Assembly (NCBI RefSeq): GCF_002849695.1
Contig: NZ_CP018937.1
Coordinates: 620,001-684,000, forward strand
Length of the DNA stretch: 64,000 nt
Direction of reading: 5' to 3'
From: Bacteroides fragilis
GTDB lineage: Bacteria; Bacteroidota; Bacteroidia; Bacteroidales; Bacteroidaceae
Shown: positions 33,356 to 42,694 of the stretch, in pieces
Layout: each line of letters starts with the position of its first letter
Position numbering within the stretch: the stretch's first letter is position 1
Position numbers and translations under genes: made by a program
Notes under the pieces: model-generated
Told to the model about the DNA's origin: nothing
What the model saw: only the letters and a program-made list of their open reading frames with translations
Database searches by the model: none

Positions 33356-34360
33356 ATGAAACAAGAAAATCCCACAGTACCGGAAACAGACAGAATTTTT
33401 CCGGAAGATGATGACGCGCTTTACCGCGAAATGACAGCGCACATGCCCGGTTGTTATTTCCCGACTTCGCTAAGCGAGGATGGCATCCACGAATTTGCCG
33501 GGGAGGAATTTCGCCGCATCAGGAACATTGTCTGCCGGCACTATAACTTCGACGAGGACAAATATATCCAAGAAAACGCCGGCGTATCCCCTTTCGATTC
33601 CGTCCAAGACAACTTCGAGCTGGAAGTGTACAGGCGTATCCGTAAGGATTATATGCAACTCAGTGTCATCTCCATTAGAGAATCACTTTTGGGGAAAATT
33701 CGCCGTGCCGTGGAAAAAGAGAACAATATTATCGGCACGTTTTACCGTAACCGTGGCGTGCATTACCGGGAGTCGGAATCACCGGAGTATGAAACCTCCC
33801 CGATAGTGGTGGTCCATAATCCCGTTTTTTACGGATACGGCGGTTACGAAGGTGCGACAGTTTATGAACTTTTCATCAACGGGAACGGCAAACTGCTCTG
33901 CACGCTCAACGGTGAGGCCGGCGAGGATTTTGATGAGCCTGCCGAAAACGTACAGACCGAAGGACTGCTCAATATCACCCACTGGCTGGAAGAATACGGG
34001 TTTATCCCTGATGATACTGATGACGACGAGATTACCGTATGCGACGAGTGCGGTTCAGACAATATCCAGACACAGGCATGGGTGGACCCGAATACCCGCA
34101 TATTCATTGGCACTACGGGCATTGACCGTGATGACAACTGGTGTGACGAATGCGAGGATCATCTGCCCTTTACCACGCTTAAAGAATTTAAGGGACGTAT
34201 GCAGGAATGGTGGGATTCGCTGGATTCAAATCAGATGGAGAAGATTACAGGCTACCGTCAGAACAAGCGTCAGGCATTTGTAAAAGCCTGCAATATATGG
34301 TGGGGCAACAAGAACTACGACGAGAAACGTAAAATCTGGAAAGAACATAACAATTATTGA
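33356..34360 (+). CDS. Large hypothetical protein with zinc ribbon
   Basis: 334 aa. N-terminal 120 residues are acidic and helical; a beta-rich middle has SPIVVVHNPVFYGYGGYEG; residues 225-265 hold a zinc ribbon, VCDECGSDNI and DNWCDECEDHLPF. The C-terminus is basic and Trp/Lys-rich (NKRQAFVKACNIWWGNKNY). No family recognised. Confidence 0.65.
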   Translation: MKQENPTVPETDRIFPEDDDALYREMTAHMPGCYFPTSLSEDGIHEFAGEEFRRIRNIVCRHYNFDEDKYIQENAGVSPFDSVQDNFELEVYRRIRKDYMQLSVISIRESLLGKIRRAVEKENNIIGTFYRNRGVHYRESESPEYETSPIVVVHNPVFYGYGGYEGATVYELFINGNGKLLCTLNGEAGEDFDEPAENVQTEGLLNITHWLEEYGFIPDDTDDDEITVCDECGSDNIQTQAWVDPNTRIFIGTTGIDRDDNWCDECEDHLPFTTLKEFKGRMQEWWDSLDSNQMEKITGYRQNKRQAFVKACNIWWGNKNYDEKRKIWKEHNNY

Positions 34361-34363
34361 CTC

Positions 34364-34900
34364 ATGGTTTACAATCTTCTTAAACGCATACAGAACCTGT
34401 TGGTTTCCAAGCCTTCCGGAACAAAGGAGGAATTGGAACTCCTAAGTCTGGTCAACCAGGCGCTTCCTACAATGCTCAATGGGCGTGAGACCGAAACACT
34501 TGCCCCCAATGAACTGCTGGTACGGATATGTCCCGACACCAAACATCCGGTCCTCGTATGCCATGACGGCAACGGGCAGTGCCTGTGCCTGCATAACGGG
34601 ACGACGGAAGAGGATGCCATCGATGTGGACTTATGGCTGCGTTCCAACGGCAGGGAGTGTAACGGCTACAACAAGTTGCAGGAGGCAGTCGTGGACCTTG
34701 CCTACAATGCCGGAGCGGACAACCTATGGGAAGATATGGATTCCCGTGCCGTCAATGCCGAGATCGTCCGGTGGGCGGAGGAATTCGAGACTGAACATGC
34801 GGGCACTGATTGGGATGCGGGGGACTACTTCCTTGCCATCGACGGGTTTTACAGGAAAAAGGCAAAACAAATGAATCCGGCCGCAATGTCGGCGGACTGA
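34364..34900 (+). CDS. Hypothetical protein
   Basis: 178 aa. Starts 3 bp after the zinc-ribbon protein. LLKRIQNLLVSKPSGTKEE, then HPVLVCHDGNGQCLCLHNG and an acidic helical C-terminus. Not recognised. Confidence 0.6.
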   Translation: MVYNLLKRIQNLLVSKPSGTKEELELLSLVNQALPTMLNGRETETLAPNELLVRICPDTKHPVLVCHDGNGQCLCLHNGTTEEDAIDVDLWLRSNGRECNGYNKLQEAVVDLAYNAGADNLWEDMDSRAVNAEIVRWAEEFETEHAGTDWDAGDYFLAIDGFYRKKAKQMNPAAMSAD

Positions 34901-34914
34901 AAAATGGTAACCGA

Positions 34915-35130
34915 ATGGACAAGGAAACTGCAGAAGAAATCATCCGGGAAAACCGTTATCCGTCCGGATATGACATACAAGACTATCTGTCGGACAATAA
35001 GGATACGGTGCTTTCTCTGGAGGATGGAACGGAGCTGCTTGACGACTTCGACCTCTGGAAAGAACATTCCGACCTCGAACTTGAGAAAACCATGGACCGG
35101 AACTACTGGTCCTCGGCAGGTGGGTATTAG
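34915..35130 (+). CDS. Small acidic hypothetical protein
   Basis: 71 aa from the ATG at 34915. EEIIRENRYPSGYDIQDYL followed by DGTELLDDFDLWKEHSD. Strong negative charge. Not recognised. Confidence 0.55.
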   Translation: MDKETAEEIIRENRYPSGYDIQDYLSDNKDTVLSLEDGTELLDDFDLWKEHSDLELEKTMDRNYWSSAGGY

Positions 35131-35151
35131 ATTAAACACAAAAATAATATT

Positions 35152-35964
35152 ATGGTAAGAGAACTTTATCAACGGCTCAGGGAATATTTCAACAACTTAC
35201 CCGAACCGACAGAAGAGGAAAAACAATTTATCCGGAAGCTGAACGCCGGGTATTTCCCCATCACGTCCGTCCATCGCGATGACCTGGAAGGGAAAGGTTT
35301 CGATGTGAAAAAGATCAGCGATGACGACATGCAGAACCTGGCGAAAAAGATGGCGAACGATTACTATGAACAGTTGTTCTGGCTCAGCATGGAAATTATC
35401 GCCGGAGAAATCCTGGGTTTCCCGAAAGTAAAAACAAAAGACATTATCTGTCCGAAATGCAATTCGGAAAATATCCGTTATGATATTCACGAAAGCCGGT
35501 TCCACTGCGACAAGTGTTTTCAGGCATGGGATGACAAACTGTATGTGCTCGTGGAATTTCCCGGGGACAGTGCCCCTTTCGAGGAAGAAGGAACCGGTTA
35601 CCCGGCATGGGAAAGCGGGGACAACGGGGCGCTTTACGTGTCCGAGGAAGACTATGTCCGCCATACCGGCAAATCTCCCGAGCGGGACAAGTGTTACCGG
35701 GCCGTATGCTGGCCGGACTCCCAGAAATACATGGGGACGAAGGGCTGTGACCCCATACAGGATGAAAACGGGATACGGGATTTCGGCACATCGGCATACT
35801 GGGTGCCGATACTTCTGACGGAAGAAGCGGCAGGTCGACGAATGGACAAGAAAATGGCACCGGTATGCCCCGAATGCGGGGGCACCGATATTGACATTCT
35901 TAGTGACGAGGGCGTGGCTGTATGCAACGGCTGCCACCTTGAATGGCCTTACGTGGAGGATTAA
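35152..35964 (+). CDS. Protein with two zinc ribbons
   Basis: 270 aa. First ribbon about 101-124 (ICPKCNSENI ... FHCDKCFQAW); second at the C-terminus (VCPECGGTDI ... AVCNGCHLEW). Between them lies a Tyr/Asp-rich domain with YVLVEFPGDSAPFEEE and TSAYWVPILLTEE. Likely binds nucleic acid or a protein complex; no enzyme signature. Three bp before the next zinc protein. Confidence 0.65.
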   Translation: MVRELYQRLREYFNNLPEPTEEEKQFIRKLNAGYFPITSVHRDDLEGKGFDVKKISDDDMQNLAKKMANDYYEQLFWLSMEIIAGEILGFPKVKTKDIICPKCNSENIRYDIHESRFHCDKCFQAWDDKLYVLVEFPGDSAPFEEEGTGYPAWESGDNGALYVSEEDYVRHTGKSPERDKCYRAVCWPDSQKYMGTKGCDPIQDENGIRDFGTSAYWVPILLTEEAAGRRMDKKMAPVCPECGGTDIDILSDEGVAVCNGCHLEWPYVED

Positions 35965-35967
35965 GGG

Positions 35968-36738
35968 ATGGAGAAAACAATGACAGTAGACGTATATGCA
36001 ATCAGTGGTGATTTTGTCACCTGTTCCGATTGCGGCAAAGTGATGCTCCTTCCGCACGGCGCGGACAAATGTCCCGCCTGCCGTTCGGAAGGGACCCTCG
36101 CATGGACGGACGACGCATTGCAGGAGACCGACATCGACGGACTGGTCGGACGGCACTGCAACCTGCACCAGAAGGTCGCCCCCACACCGGAGGAATACCT
36201 GTCGCTCTCCACGCTGGCGACGGAATACATCCATTATCTGGCCGACAGACCGCAGACAGCGCGTGAGACCCTCTCGCTGATCCTTGAAATCAGCTCCCTT
36301 TTCGAGAAGCACTGGCAGGAAACGTGCTGCTTCCAGTCCGAGAACCTGTACACGCCGGCCATCAACAGCCTGCTTGACAAGCTGGACCGGAAACTGAGAG
36401 AGGGCGATGCGATCCCGATAGAATACCAGAACTGCCGTTCCCTCGGCGAATTCTTCCGGGTGGTCGCCGACGACCGTCCGGCAAGACAGGAGGTGCTGTT
36501 CTCCTCGGACAGGGAGGGCAACTTCTATTTCAACGGGCGGAAAGTCACGGTGGTGCCGTCCATGGACTACGCCTACCGGCTGAGGAAGACCCGGATACAC
36601 ACCAGCTACAACCGTCCGGCGGACTTTTACTTCCGCTTCCTGGCCCGTTACGGCCCGTACGGCACCTACGGGAACTCCTACTATCCGAGCGTCACGGACA
36701 TGATATGCCGGCGCTATCTTCCCGACGCGACAGAATAA
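35968..36738 (+). CDS. Zinc-ribbon hypothetical protein
   Basis: 256 aa. N-terminal ribbon TCSDCGKVM ... KCPACRSEG. Middle helices (TARETLSLILEISSLFEKHW). The end is Tyr/Arg-rich with FLARYGPYGTYGNSYYPS. Last gene before a strong terminator. No family recognised. Confidence 0.65.
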   Translation: MEKTMTVDVYAISGDFVTCSDCGKVMLLPHGADKCPACRSEGTLAWTDDALQETDIDGLVGRHCNLHQKVAPTPEEYLSLSTLATEYIHYLADRPQTARETLSLILEISSLFEKHWQETCCFQSENLYTPAINSLLDKLDRKLREGDAIPIEYQNCRSLGEFFRVVADDRPARQEVLFSSDREGNFYFNGRKVTVVPSMDYAYRLRKTRIHTSYNRPADFYFRFLARYGPYGTYGNSYYPSVTDMICRRYLPDATE

Positions 36739-36745
36739 ATTCCGG

Positions 36746-36782
36746 AAGGCGGTGGACGACGCTCCACCGCCTTTCTTATTGT
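36746..36782 (+). terminator. Rho-independent terminator
   Basis: GGCGGTGGA, loop CGACGC, TCCACCGCC, then TTTCTTATT. The flanking AA/TT extends the stem to 11 bp. Confidence 0.75.
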
Positions 36783-36805
36783 ATAACTTTTTAACACCAA
36801 TCATT

Positions 36806-37705
36806 ATGGCAACAGCATTAGCAACAACGGCTGCCCCCGTGCAGTTCGATTTTCAGAACAACAACGTCGAGGTGATGACACTCGACACGCTCCGACGCAC
36901 ACACAAGGAGAATGACATCTACGGCAACCCGCTCAAGGGAATTTACCATTACGAGGTGATAGAGCGCATGGCGGGTCTCTGCCAGAAACACAACCTGAAC
37001 TACGAGGTGGAGGAAATCTTCGCCGCCCAGAACAAGAACAAGGCCCAGCCCGGCGTGGTCGTCCTGCCCCAGGTGGAACAGAAGTTCGGAACATCGGCTG
37101 TCGAGGCACATATTCTGCGCCGTGTCTACACGACCATCCGCATCAAAGAATGGGAAACGGACGAGTTGACCACCACGCTGGTCGTTGCGTTCCATCAGGA
37201 CGGCATACAGGCTGCAATAGGCCCCTGCGTTAAAGTGTGCCACAACCAGTGCATCCTCTCTCCCGAACGCAGCGTTTCGAACTATGGGAAAGAAAAGGCC
37301 TCCACCGAACAGCTTTTCGAGCGCGTGGATGAATGGTTGTCTAACTTCGAAGTGCAGATGAATGAGGACCGGGAACGTATCCGCCGTCTGAAAGCGAAAG
37401 TGATTACCCCCGTGGAAATGTACGCCTACATCGGCCTGCTGACCGCCTTGCGCGTATCACATGACAGTTCCGACAAACGCCTCTCGTCCAAGGTGGAAAC
37501 CTACCCGCTCAACCAGTCCCAAATTTCAATTTTTACCGAGGATCTGCTCAAACTTGCCGAGGAGAAGAAAACACTTACAGCGTGGGACATCTATAACGTG
37601 GCAACCGAAATCTACAAACCCGGTCGCACGGACATCCCAGCCATGATTCCCCAGAACGGGGCATTGGCCGAGCTGATGCTCTCGGAAAACCTGCCTGAAG
37701 CCTGA
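36806..37705 (+). CDS. DUF932-like phage/plasmid protein
   Basis: 299 aa. The pattern YHYEVIERMAGLCQKHNL, TTTLVVAFHQDGIQAAIGPCVKVC with HNQCILSPE, and a helical second half fits the DUF932/LGT-type proteins carried by phages and plasmids. The match is by pattern only. Begins a new transcript after the terminator at 36746 and is followed 2 bp later by a recombinase, a pairing that suggests a common function. Confidence 0.55.
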   Translation: MATALATTAAPVQFDFQNNNVEVMTLDTLRRTHKENDIYGNPLKGIYHYEVIERMAGLCQKHNLNYEVEEIFAAQNKNKAQPGVVVLPQVEQKFGTSAVEAHILRRVYTTIRIKEWETDELTTTLVVAFHQDGIQAAIGPCVKVCHNQCILSPERSVSNYGKEKASTEQLFERVDEWLSNFEVQMNEDRERIRRLKAKVITPVEMYAYIGLLTALRVSHDSSDKRLSSKVETYPLNQSQISIFTEDLLKLAEEKKTLTAWDIYNVATEIYKPGRTDIPAMIPQNGALAELMLSENLPEA

Positions 37706-37707
37706 CC

Positions 37708-38298
37708 ATGACCCGCATCAGAGGACAACTGACAACAGCGGACTACCTTCCCATGGATATGTTCCGAAAATTGCTCGATGCATTGGAAAAAGACGGTGAA
37801 TACCTGTGGGCGACCTACTGCTGGCTGTCATTCTGTACGGCATTCCGGGCTTCGGACGTACGTACACTCCGATGGAAAGACGTGCTCGGCCGCAACCAGC
37901 TGGTAAAGACGGAGAAGAAAACCCGCAAGAGCCGCATGGTGAAGTTCAGCCGATATGTACAGGAAAAGACGCGGCATCTGTACGGGCTGCAGGGCAGCCC
38001 CGATGTGGAAAACCTGATTTTCATGAACCCGCAAACCGGCAATCCGTACTCTCTGGAATACATCAACCGGTTGCTTAAGGTGTTCCGGGTCAGATACCGG
38101 ATTCCCATACGCGCTTTTTCCACACATACCTTCCGCAAGACCTTCGGGCGCTATGTCTACGAGATGATGGGGCGTTCGGCGGAAGCCCTGATCCTGCTCA
38201 ACCAGATATTCCGCCATTCCAATCTGGAGACCACACGACGCTACATCGGGCTGGCGCAGGAGGACATCGACAAGGTATTCAATTCCATACATATCTGA
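37708..38298 (+). CDS. Tyrosine recombinase, catalytic core only
   Basis: 196 aa with the full set of tyrosine-recombinase residues: Arg47 (TAFRASDVRTL), Lys in KTEKKTRKSR (about 70), His140-x-x-Arg143 (STHTFRKTF), His170 (FRHSNLETT) and Tyr179 (RRYIG). The N-terminal SAM-like DNA-binding domain of integrases is missing, as in the simplest XerH/resolution-type enzymes. It may resolve multimers or invert DNA; or work with a separate binding protein. Distinct from the integrase at 54603. Confidence 0.8.
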   Translation: MTRIRGQLTTADYLPMDMFRKLLDALEKDGEYLWATYCWLSFCTAFRASDVRTLRWKDVLGRNQLVKTEKKTRKSRMVKFSRYVQEKTRHLYGLQGSPDVENLIFMNPQTGNPYSLEYINRLLKVFRVRYRIPIRAFSTHTFRKTFGRYVYEMMGRSAEALILLNQIFRHSNLETTRRYIGLAQEDIDKVFNSIHI

Positions 38299-38314
38299 CA
38301 ACAATTTCAAGGAC

Positions 38315-38344
38315 GCCCGGAAACCGGATGGTTGGTTTCCGGGC
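38315..38344. repeat. 11-bp inverted repeat after the short recombinase
   Basis: GCCCGGAAACC and GGTTTCCGGGC around an 8-nt loop; no T-tract follows. Might end the transcript or be a recombination site for the adjacent recombinase. Confidence 0.5.
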
Positions 38345-38385
38345 TATGCTTAATATGACAACATCTAAAAAACAACACTGTAAAA

Positions 38386-39042
38386 ATGGATAAACCGATA
38401 TATACAGACACCTACTTCCGCATCGAATCCGGTTACGAATGGGGACGTGGTATGTCAGAGGAAAAGACAGAGACATTTTTCGCCGAAATCAGAAGCCTGT
38501 TCTCGCAAAACGGCTTCACAATCGAGGAGCGCAAATACGGCGGTTGTCCGGATGTCGTGCTGGATAAGACACGGCTCTACTGCCACCCGCAAGAACTCTC
38601 CGGTCCCGTAAGGAAAGAACTTATCGGACGCATCGAGAAGATTCTGACGCAAGGTACGACATTCCAATACCTGCGTACCGACACCTACGGGGAAGTCCTC
38701 GACCTGACGGAAGAGGAAGAACTGGCGTATTACCGCGAAGTCCATGCCATGGGCATTGAGGGGATATTCAGCGAAGCCTTCCGTACCAGACGCCGGAACT
38801 TGTACAAGAGCCGTGAGCAGGTGCAGGAGATACTTGTCGAAAAACTCCGGGTCAAGACGTTCCGTGAGAGTTCCGTCTATTCAAGCACCTCCCCGGCGTG
38901 GCGCTATATCCGTGAGATCTACGAAAAGATGCTGGCCGAAGGGAAGCTCGTGGAAGGGTACAAGCATACCGGTTCAGGAAAACTGATGCTCTGCCGTACG
39001 GCAACCGACAGGGAAATCCTGCCAGACAAAGCAAAGAAATGA
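38386..39042 (+). CDS. Hypothetical protein
   Basis: 218 aa. FFAEIRSLFSQNGFTIEER, YCHPQELSGPVRKELIGRI, then RVKTFRESSVYSSTSPAWRY. The end (AEGKLVEGYKHTGSGKLM) has a wing-like hairpin. The 162 bp after it hold no convincing gene, only a 33-codon frame. Confidence 0.6.
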   Translation: MDKPIYTDTYFRIESGYEWGRGMSEEKTETFFAEIRSLFSQNGFTIEERKYGGCPDVVLDKTRLYCHPQELSGPVRKELIGRIEKILTQGTTFQYLRTDTYGEVLDLTEEEELAYYREVHAMGIEGIFSEAFRTRRRNLYKSREQVQEILVEKLRVKTFRESSVYSSTSPAWRYIREIYEKMLAEGKLVEGYKHTGSGKLMLCRTATDREILPDKAKK

Positions 39043-39204
39043 CGGGAAGGAACCGTTTGCCATGCACTCTCCGGCCATCGTCATGCCGGTCAAACAACCC
39101 TTTTCAGGCGACCGCATGCAAGTAATCCGGCAGATATCAATTTCCAGCCAAAGCTGCAGGTAGAAAGAAAGCAGCCAGATTATACTTTAATAAAAAACAA
39201 GACA

Positions 39205-39792
39205 ATGAGCATACAAATCGGGAAACTGTTGCCGGACGGCAGAGTCCGGCACATCAAGGCGCTCCATGAGACGCTTTCGAAAGACCTTGTGAGGAAACTC
39301 CGGGTGTTCTATCCTAACGACTGCCGGGTGGACGCCCTGCTTTCGCTGGGCGACATACATAAACTGGGACCGTCACCCTATGGGAAATGGACAGGGGCCG
39401 GTGACGTTGTCCATTGCTTTTCAAAGATCCGTGACGGACGGGAGACCCGGCAGCAATCCGTATCACGCATCGCGGACAACACGGACATTTTCAGCCGCAT
39501 GGAGAACACGTGCCTCCTGTTCGATAGTGGTAAATGGTATATCATAGACAAGGGCGAACGACGTGAACTGCAGCTTTCCGTTGAAGACACGCCCTCCCAT
39601 GACAGCATGAAGCCGATAACTGTTTATGTAAATAACCGTGCCAGACTCGAGAAGATCGAAACGCCGCATTGGCAGGAGCTTCAGGAGCTTGCCGAACGGG
39701 AATCCCGGATACTCTATGTCTACCGCGGTAGCCGTCTTGTGAGAATCGTACGATCATCCAAACTTAAAAAGAAACTGTATGCTACACAATAA
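39205..39792 (+). CDS. Hypothetical basic protein
   Basis: 195 aa. Contains DALLSLGDIHKLGPSPYGKW and a late VYRGSRLVRIVRSSKLKKKL. Overlaps the following large gene by 14 bp, so the two are coupled. Not recognised. Confidence 0.6.
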   Translation: MSIQIGKLLPDGRVRHIKALHETLSKDLVRKLRVFYPNDCRVDALLSLGDIHKLGPSPYGKWTGAGDVVHCFSKIRDGRETRQQSVSRIADNTDIFSRMENTCLLFDSGKWYIIDKGERRELQLSVEDTPSHDSMKPITVYVNNRARLEKIETPHWQELQELAERESRILYVYRGSRLVRIVRSSKLKKKLYATQ

Positions 39793-41680
39793 CATCGTAT
39801 CGGCCATAGAATGGCTGCCGGACTGCCTGTTCACGGAAGAGATCGTGGAGGCAGCCGTCGAGAGCAAGGAAATAGAGGTGCTGAGCCATATTCCGGGACG
39901 CTTCCTCACACCCGAACGTATTGAACGCATCATCGCGGGCAGTACGGACAACTGGCACAGCTTCGAGCTGCGCAATATCCCGGAGGCGTGCCGTTCGGGG
40001 GCAGTCTGTGACTATGCCACGCGCAAAAAACCGAAGAACATCACCGCCGTTCCCGAGGCAATGGTTACCCGTGGGATGGCGGAAGCGGTCATACGAAACG
40101 GACGCGGTGATTTTGACATTCTCGCTTTCATACCTGAACGCCTCTGGGACGCACAGCTGGCATACTCGGCCTTGCGCAGCTATATTTACGATCCGTATTA
40201 CACGGACAGCAGGACAGACGCCGTCATGAAAACGGGTCTTATCCTCGGATATGTCCCCGTTGGGGTAAAGACTCAAGGGTTCTATTACGGGATGCTCGAC
40301 GAGATGAAAATATTAAGCACGGTTACCGACGCCGTTGTGCCGCCGCGCTTCAAAAACGCGGCGTATTACCGCAAGATGGCGGAACATGACCTCTCGCTTG
40401 TTCCCGCCCGGTTCTATTCCTATGGGATTCTCCATGCGGCTGTCTGCTCGACCGAAGGGAAAAACTTCATCACAGACCCCCAGTTTTTCAAGCCGTTGTC
40501 GGCATATCTGGATGACATGCTGGCGGACCGGCTGATGGAGAAACACCCTTACATGTTCGGGGAGCTGCCGAAGCGGTTCAAGACACCGGAAAGACTGGTC
40601 ATCGCCATCGATAACAGCAAACGGGAGACAAACTGCTATATCGATGGGGAAACTGAACAATCCCTGCTCACGACGGAAGTATGCAAGGCGTTCGTCCGAA
40701 GAAACGGCAACTGTCCCGAATTTCCTGAAAATGTATGGACGCGGGAATTTGTCGACTACTGCATGGAGCACGGGACGTGTTTCCGCTGGTTCCGCCAGAT
40801 GCCCAAAAAGTTCCAGACCTCCGCGAACACACAGGCGGCGTATGATTACGGTCATTACCATATCTGTGACTTTGCCAAACGGTTCATCACCCCGCAAATG
40901 GCGAAAGAGTGCTACCGGGAGCGCAGTTATGCACATGCCATCCCCGGACATTTCCTCACGGAGTTCTGCCGACAGACCGGACTGCCCGAGAAGTTTTACG
41001 GCAGGGAAACCACGATGCTGTCGCTGAAAAACAGCCGTGACGACTATACTTACTGCAAAATCGGCAATACCTGTCTGGCTTTTTACCTGAAAGAACGATA
41101 CGAGCCGTCCTCGGCACACCTGATGATGACCCGGTCGGATTCAAAATACTGCACGCCGGAGAAGGTGTTCGACGTGCCTGTCGGAACCTTCCACCGCACG
41201 TGGCTGGAAAAGAACGTGGCGGAGAATGACCCGCGTTTCGTCAAGCCCCGAGTGGACAAGTCGCTGAAAGCCGTACAGGCAATCTGTTATTACGGTGTCG
41301 AGAAATTGAAGGACCTGAACCGTACGGAAATCTTCCGCAACACCTTCATGGGCGAGACCGTCGGTTACTGCGCCCGGCGCGGGAGCCTGACCTACCACAG
41401 CGACAACTGCGGGACCCTTATCGAGGGGCTGAAGTTCAAGATCCGGGGAATGGCCGTCCCCGTAACCCTGGCGGAAGACATGACTCCTTATACGGCCGAC
41501 ATGCTGCACCAAAAATTCGGATTCTGCTATGTCGGCATGACGGCATTCGCCACGGACTACGATCTGGACATGGAGAAGGCGTATACCTTTGCACAGATGC
41601 GCCAGATCGTAAGGGAGAAAGGGCACAAGCCGTCATTGAGAAACTACAAACGTGAACTGAAACAAATAAACATCATCTGA
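39779..41680 (+). CDS. Large helical-repeat protein (DUF4116-like)
   Basis: 633 aa, the largest phage-cluster protein. Built from repeated short units of the form LPxxFLTxExVxxAI: CLFTEEIVEAAVESKEIEVL, HIPGRFLTPERIERII, PKRFKTPERLVIAID, PENVWTREFVDYCM, AKRFITPQMAKECY, GHFLTEFCRQ. Such repeats form a superhelical scaffold, as in DUF4116 leucine-rich-variant-like proteins. No catalytic domain. Likely a protein-interaction platform; target unknown. The next gene begins 1 bp after its stop. Confidence 0.6.
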   Translation: MLHNNIVSAIEWLPDCLFTEEIVEAAVESKEIEVLSHIPGRFLTPERIERIIAGSTDNWHSFELRNIPEACRSGAVCDYATRKKPKNITAVPEAMVTRGMAEAVIRNGRGDFDILAFIPERLWDAQLAYSALRSYIYDPYYTDSRTDAVMKTGLILGYVPVGVKTQGFYYGMLDEMKILSTVTDAVVPPRFKNAAYYRKMAEHDLSLVPARFYSYGILHAAVCSTEGKNFITDPQFFKPLSAYLDDMLADRLMEKHPYMFGELPKRFKTPERLVIAIDNSKRETNCYIDGETEQSLLTTEVCKAFVRRNGNCPEFPENVWTREFVDYCMEHGTCFRWFRQMPKKFQTSANTQAAYDYGHYHICDFAKRFITPQMAKECYRERSYAHAIPGHFLTEFCRQTGLPEKFYGRETTMLSLKNSRDDYTYCKIGNTCLAFYLKERYEPSSAHLMMTRSDSKYCTPEKVFDVPVGTFHRTWLEKNVAENDPRFVKPRVDKSLKAVQAICYYGVEKLKDLNRTEIFRNTFMGETVGYCARRGSLTYHSDNCGTLIEGLKFKIRGMAVPVTLAEDMTPYTADMLHQKFGFCYVGMTAFATDYDLDMEKAYTFAQMRQIVREKGHKPSLRNYKRELKQINII

Positions 41681-41681
41681 T

Positions 41682-42554
41682 ATGAAAAAATACCGGATAG
41701 CTATCGAAGAGACACTCCGCAAGGTCGTGGAGATTGAAGCGGAAACGCCCGGACTGGCCGTCTGCCGGGCGGAAGACGAATACAATGAAGAGAAACACGT
41801 GCTGTCGGCCGACAATTTCGCTGGGGCCGATATCGCGCTCTCGGCCGATGACACCACGCTCATGGAGGCACTGGGCAATACGGATTTCATGGAGTATGTG
41901 CAGTGCCGGTTCGAGGAATACCGGGAATCCATATCCATCGAGGACAAGATCAGGCTGGCGTTCGGAAGTTTCGACAATGCCCTATTCGAGTTCGGCGAAT
42001 ACCGCAAGGAGGCGGCCCGGAACCGTCCGCAGGTCTACCTGCTGTACAGGAGCGGCGCCTGGCACAGCCGTTCTTCCATGGAACTCATAGCCCCGTTCTC
42101 CTCCCTCGAAAACATGATGGAGTACCTGCGGCGCAAGAAAAAGGAATTCCGCCTGACAGAAAGTGACCTGGAAGAGTTCGAGAACAACCGGCAGACGCAG
42201 GGACGTGACGGGAACTACCTGTACGAGTCGGATTATCTGGATGTGCTGCCGGAACAAGAACCCGAACTGCCGCCGAAAGACGACGCTTTCTATGACAAGG
42301 TTTTCACTTGCGGGCAATCCGAGCTGTCACGCAGGGAGCTGGAATCCCTGCCGGAGCCGTTCAACACCTGCCATGTTACGGACGAACAGATGGAACAGAT
42401 TGTGTACGAAACGGAAATGGAGACCCGCGACCGGCTGCGGCTCGGTGAAGGCGAGTCCATCGATTTTAACAACGACCGCCATAGTGAAATCTGGTGGGAA
42501 GAAATGGAAAAAGCACTGGTTAGGCACGGTGTACCATACTACGAAGACGAATAA
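41682..42554 (+). CDS. DpnD/PcfM-like N-terminal domain protein
   Basis: 290 aa. Residues 1-50 (KKYRIAIEETLRKVVEIEA, then KHVLSADNFAGADI) match the small DpnD/PcfM domain of mobile elements. Residues 55-290 are acidic with LYRSGAWHSRSSMELIAPFSS and MEYLRRKKKEF. Coupled to the helical-repeat gene and followed by a terminator. Confidence 0.6.
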   Translation: MKKYRIAIEETLRKVVEIEAETPGLAVCRAEDEYNEEKHVLSADNFAGADIALSADDTTLMEALGNTDFMEYVQCRFEEYRESISIEDKIRLAFGSFDNALFEFGEYRKEAARNRPQVYLLYRSGAWHSRSSMELIAPFSSLENMMEYLRRKKKEFRLTESDLEEFENNRQTQGRDGNYLYESDYLDVLPEQEPELPPKDDAFYDKVFTCGQSELSRRELESLPEPFNTCHVTDEQMEQIVYETEMETRDRLRLGEGESIDFNNDRHSEIWWEEMEKALVRHGVPYYEDE

Positions 42555-42595
42555 CGGAAACAGAACCTGTTCATCACATGCCATAATGATGACGG

Positions 42596-42630
42596 GCCGT
42601 CGCGGCTACGGCTGCGGCGGTCTTTTTTTT
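42596..42630 (+). terminator. Rho-independent terminator
   Basis: GCCGTCGC pairs with GCGGCGGT (two G-U) around a 10-nt loop, then C and eight T. Confidence 0.7.
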
Positions 42631-42694
42631 CACAACGAGGTGAATATTCCACCCCTTATACAAAACGATTACCTACTCTTAAAGAAACGGATTT

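Noticed and set aside
35197..36804. 535-aa minus-strand open frame opposite the zinc-ribbon genes, and similar long antisense frames at 21095-22153 and 31490-32239
   Set aside because: Shadows produced by GC-rich third positions of the plus-strand genes, which have zinc-ribbon motifs and tight operon spacing.
39063..39164. 33-codon frame in the gap after 39042
   Set aside because: Too short, no recognisable pattern, and not coupled to either neighbour.
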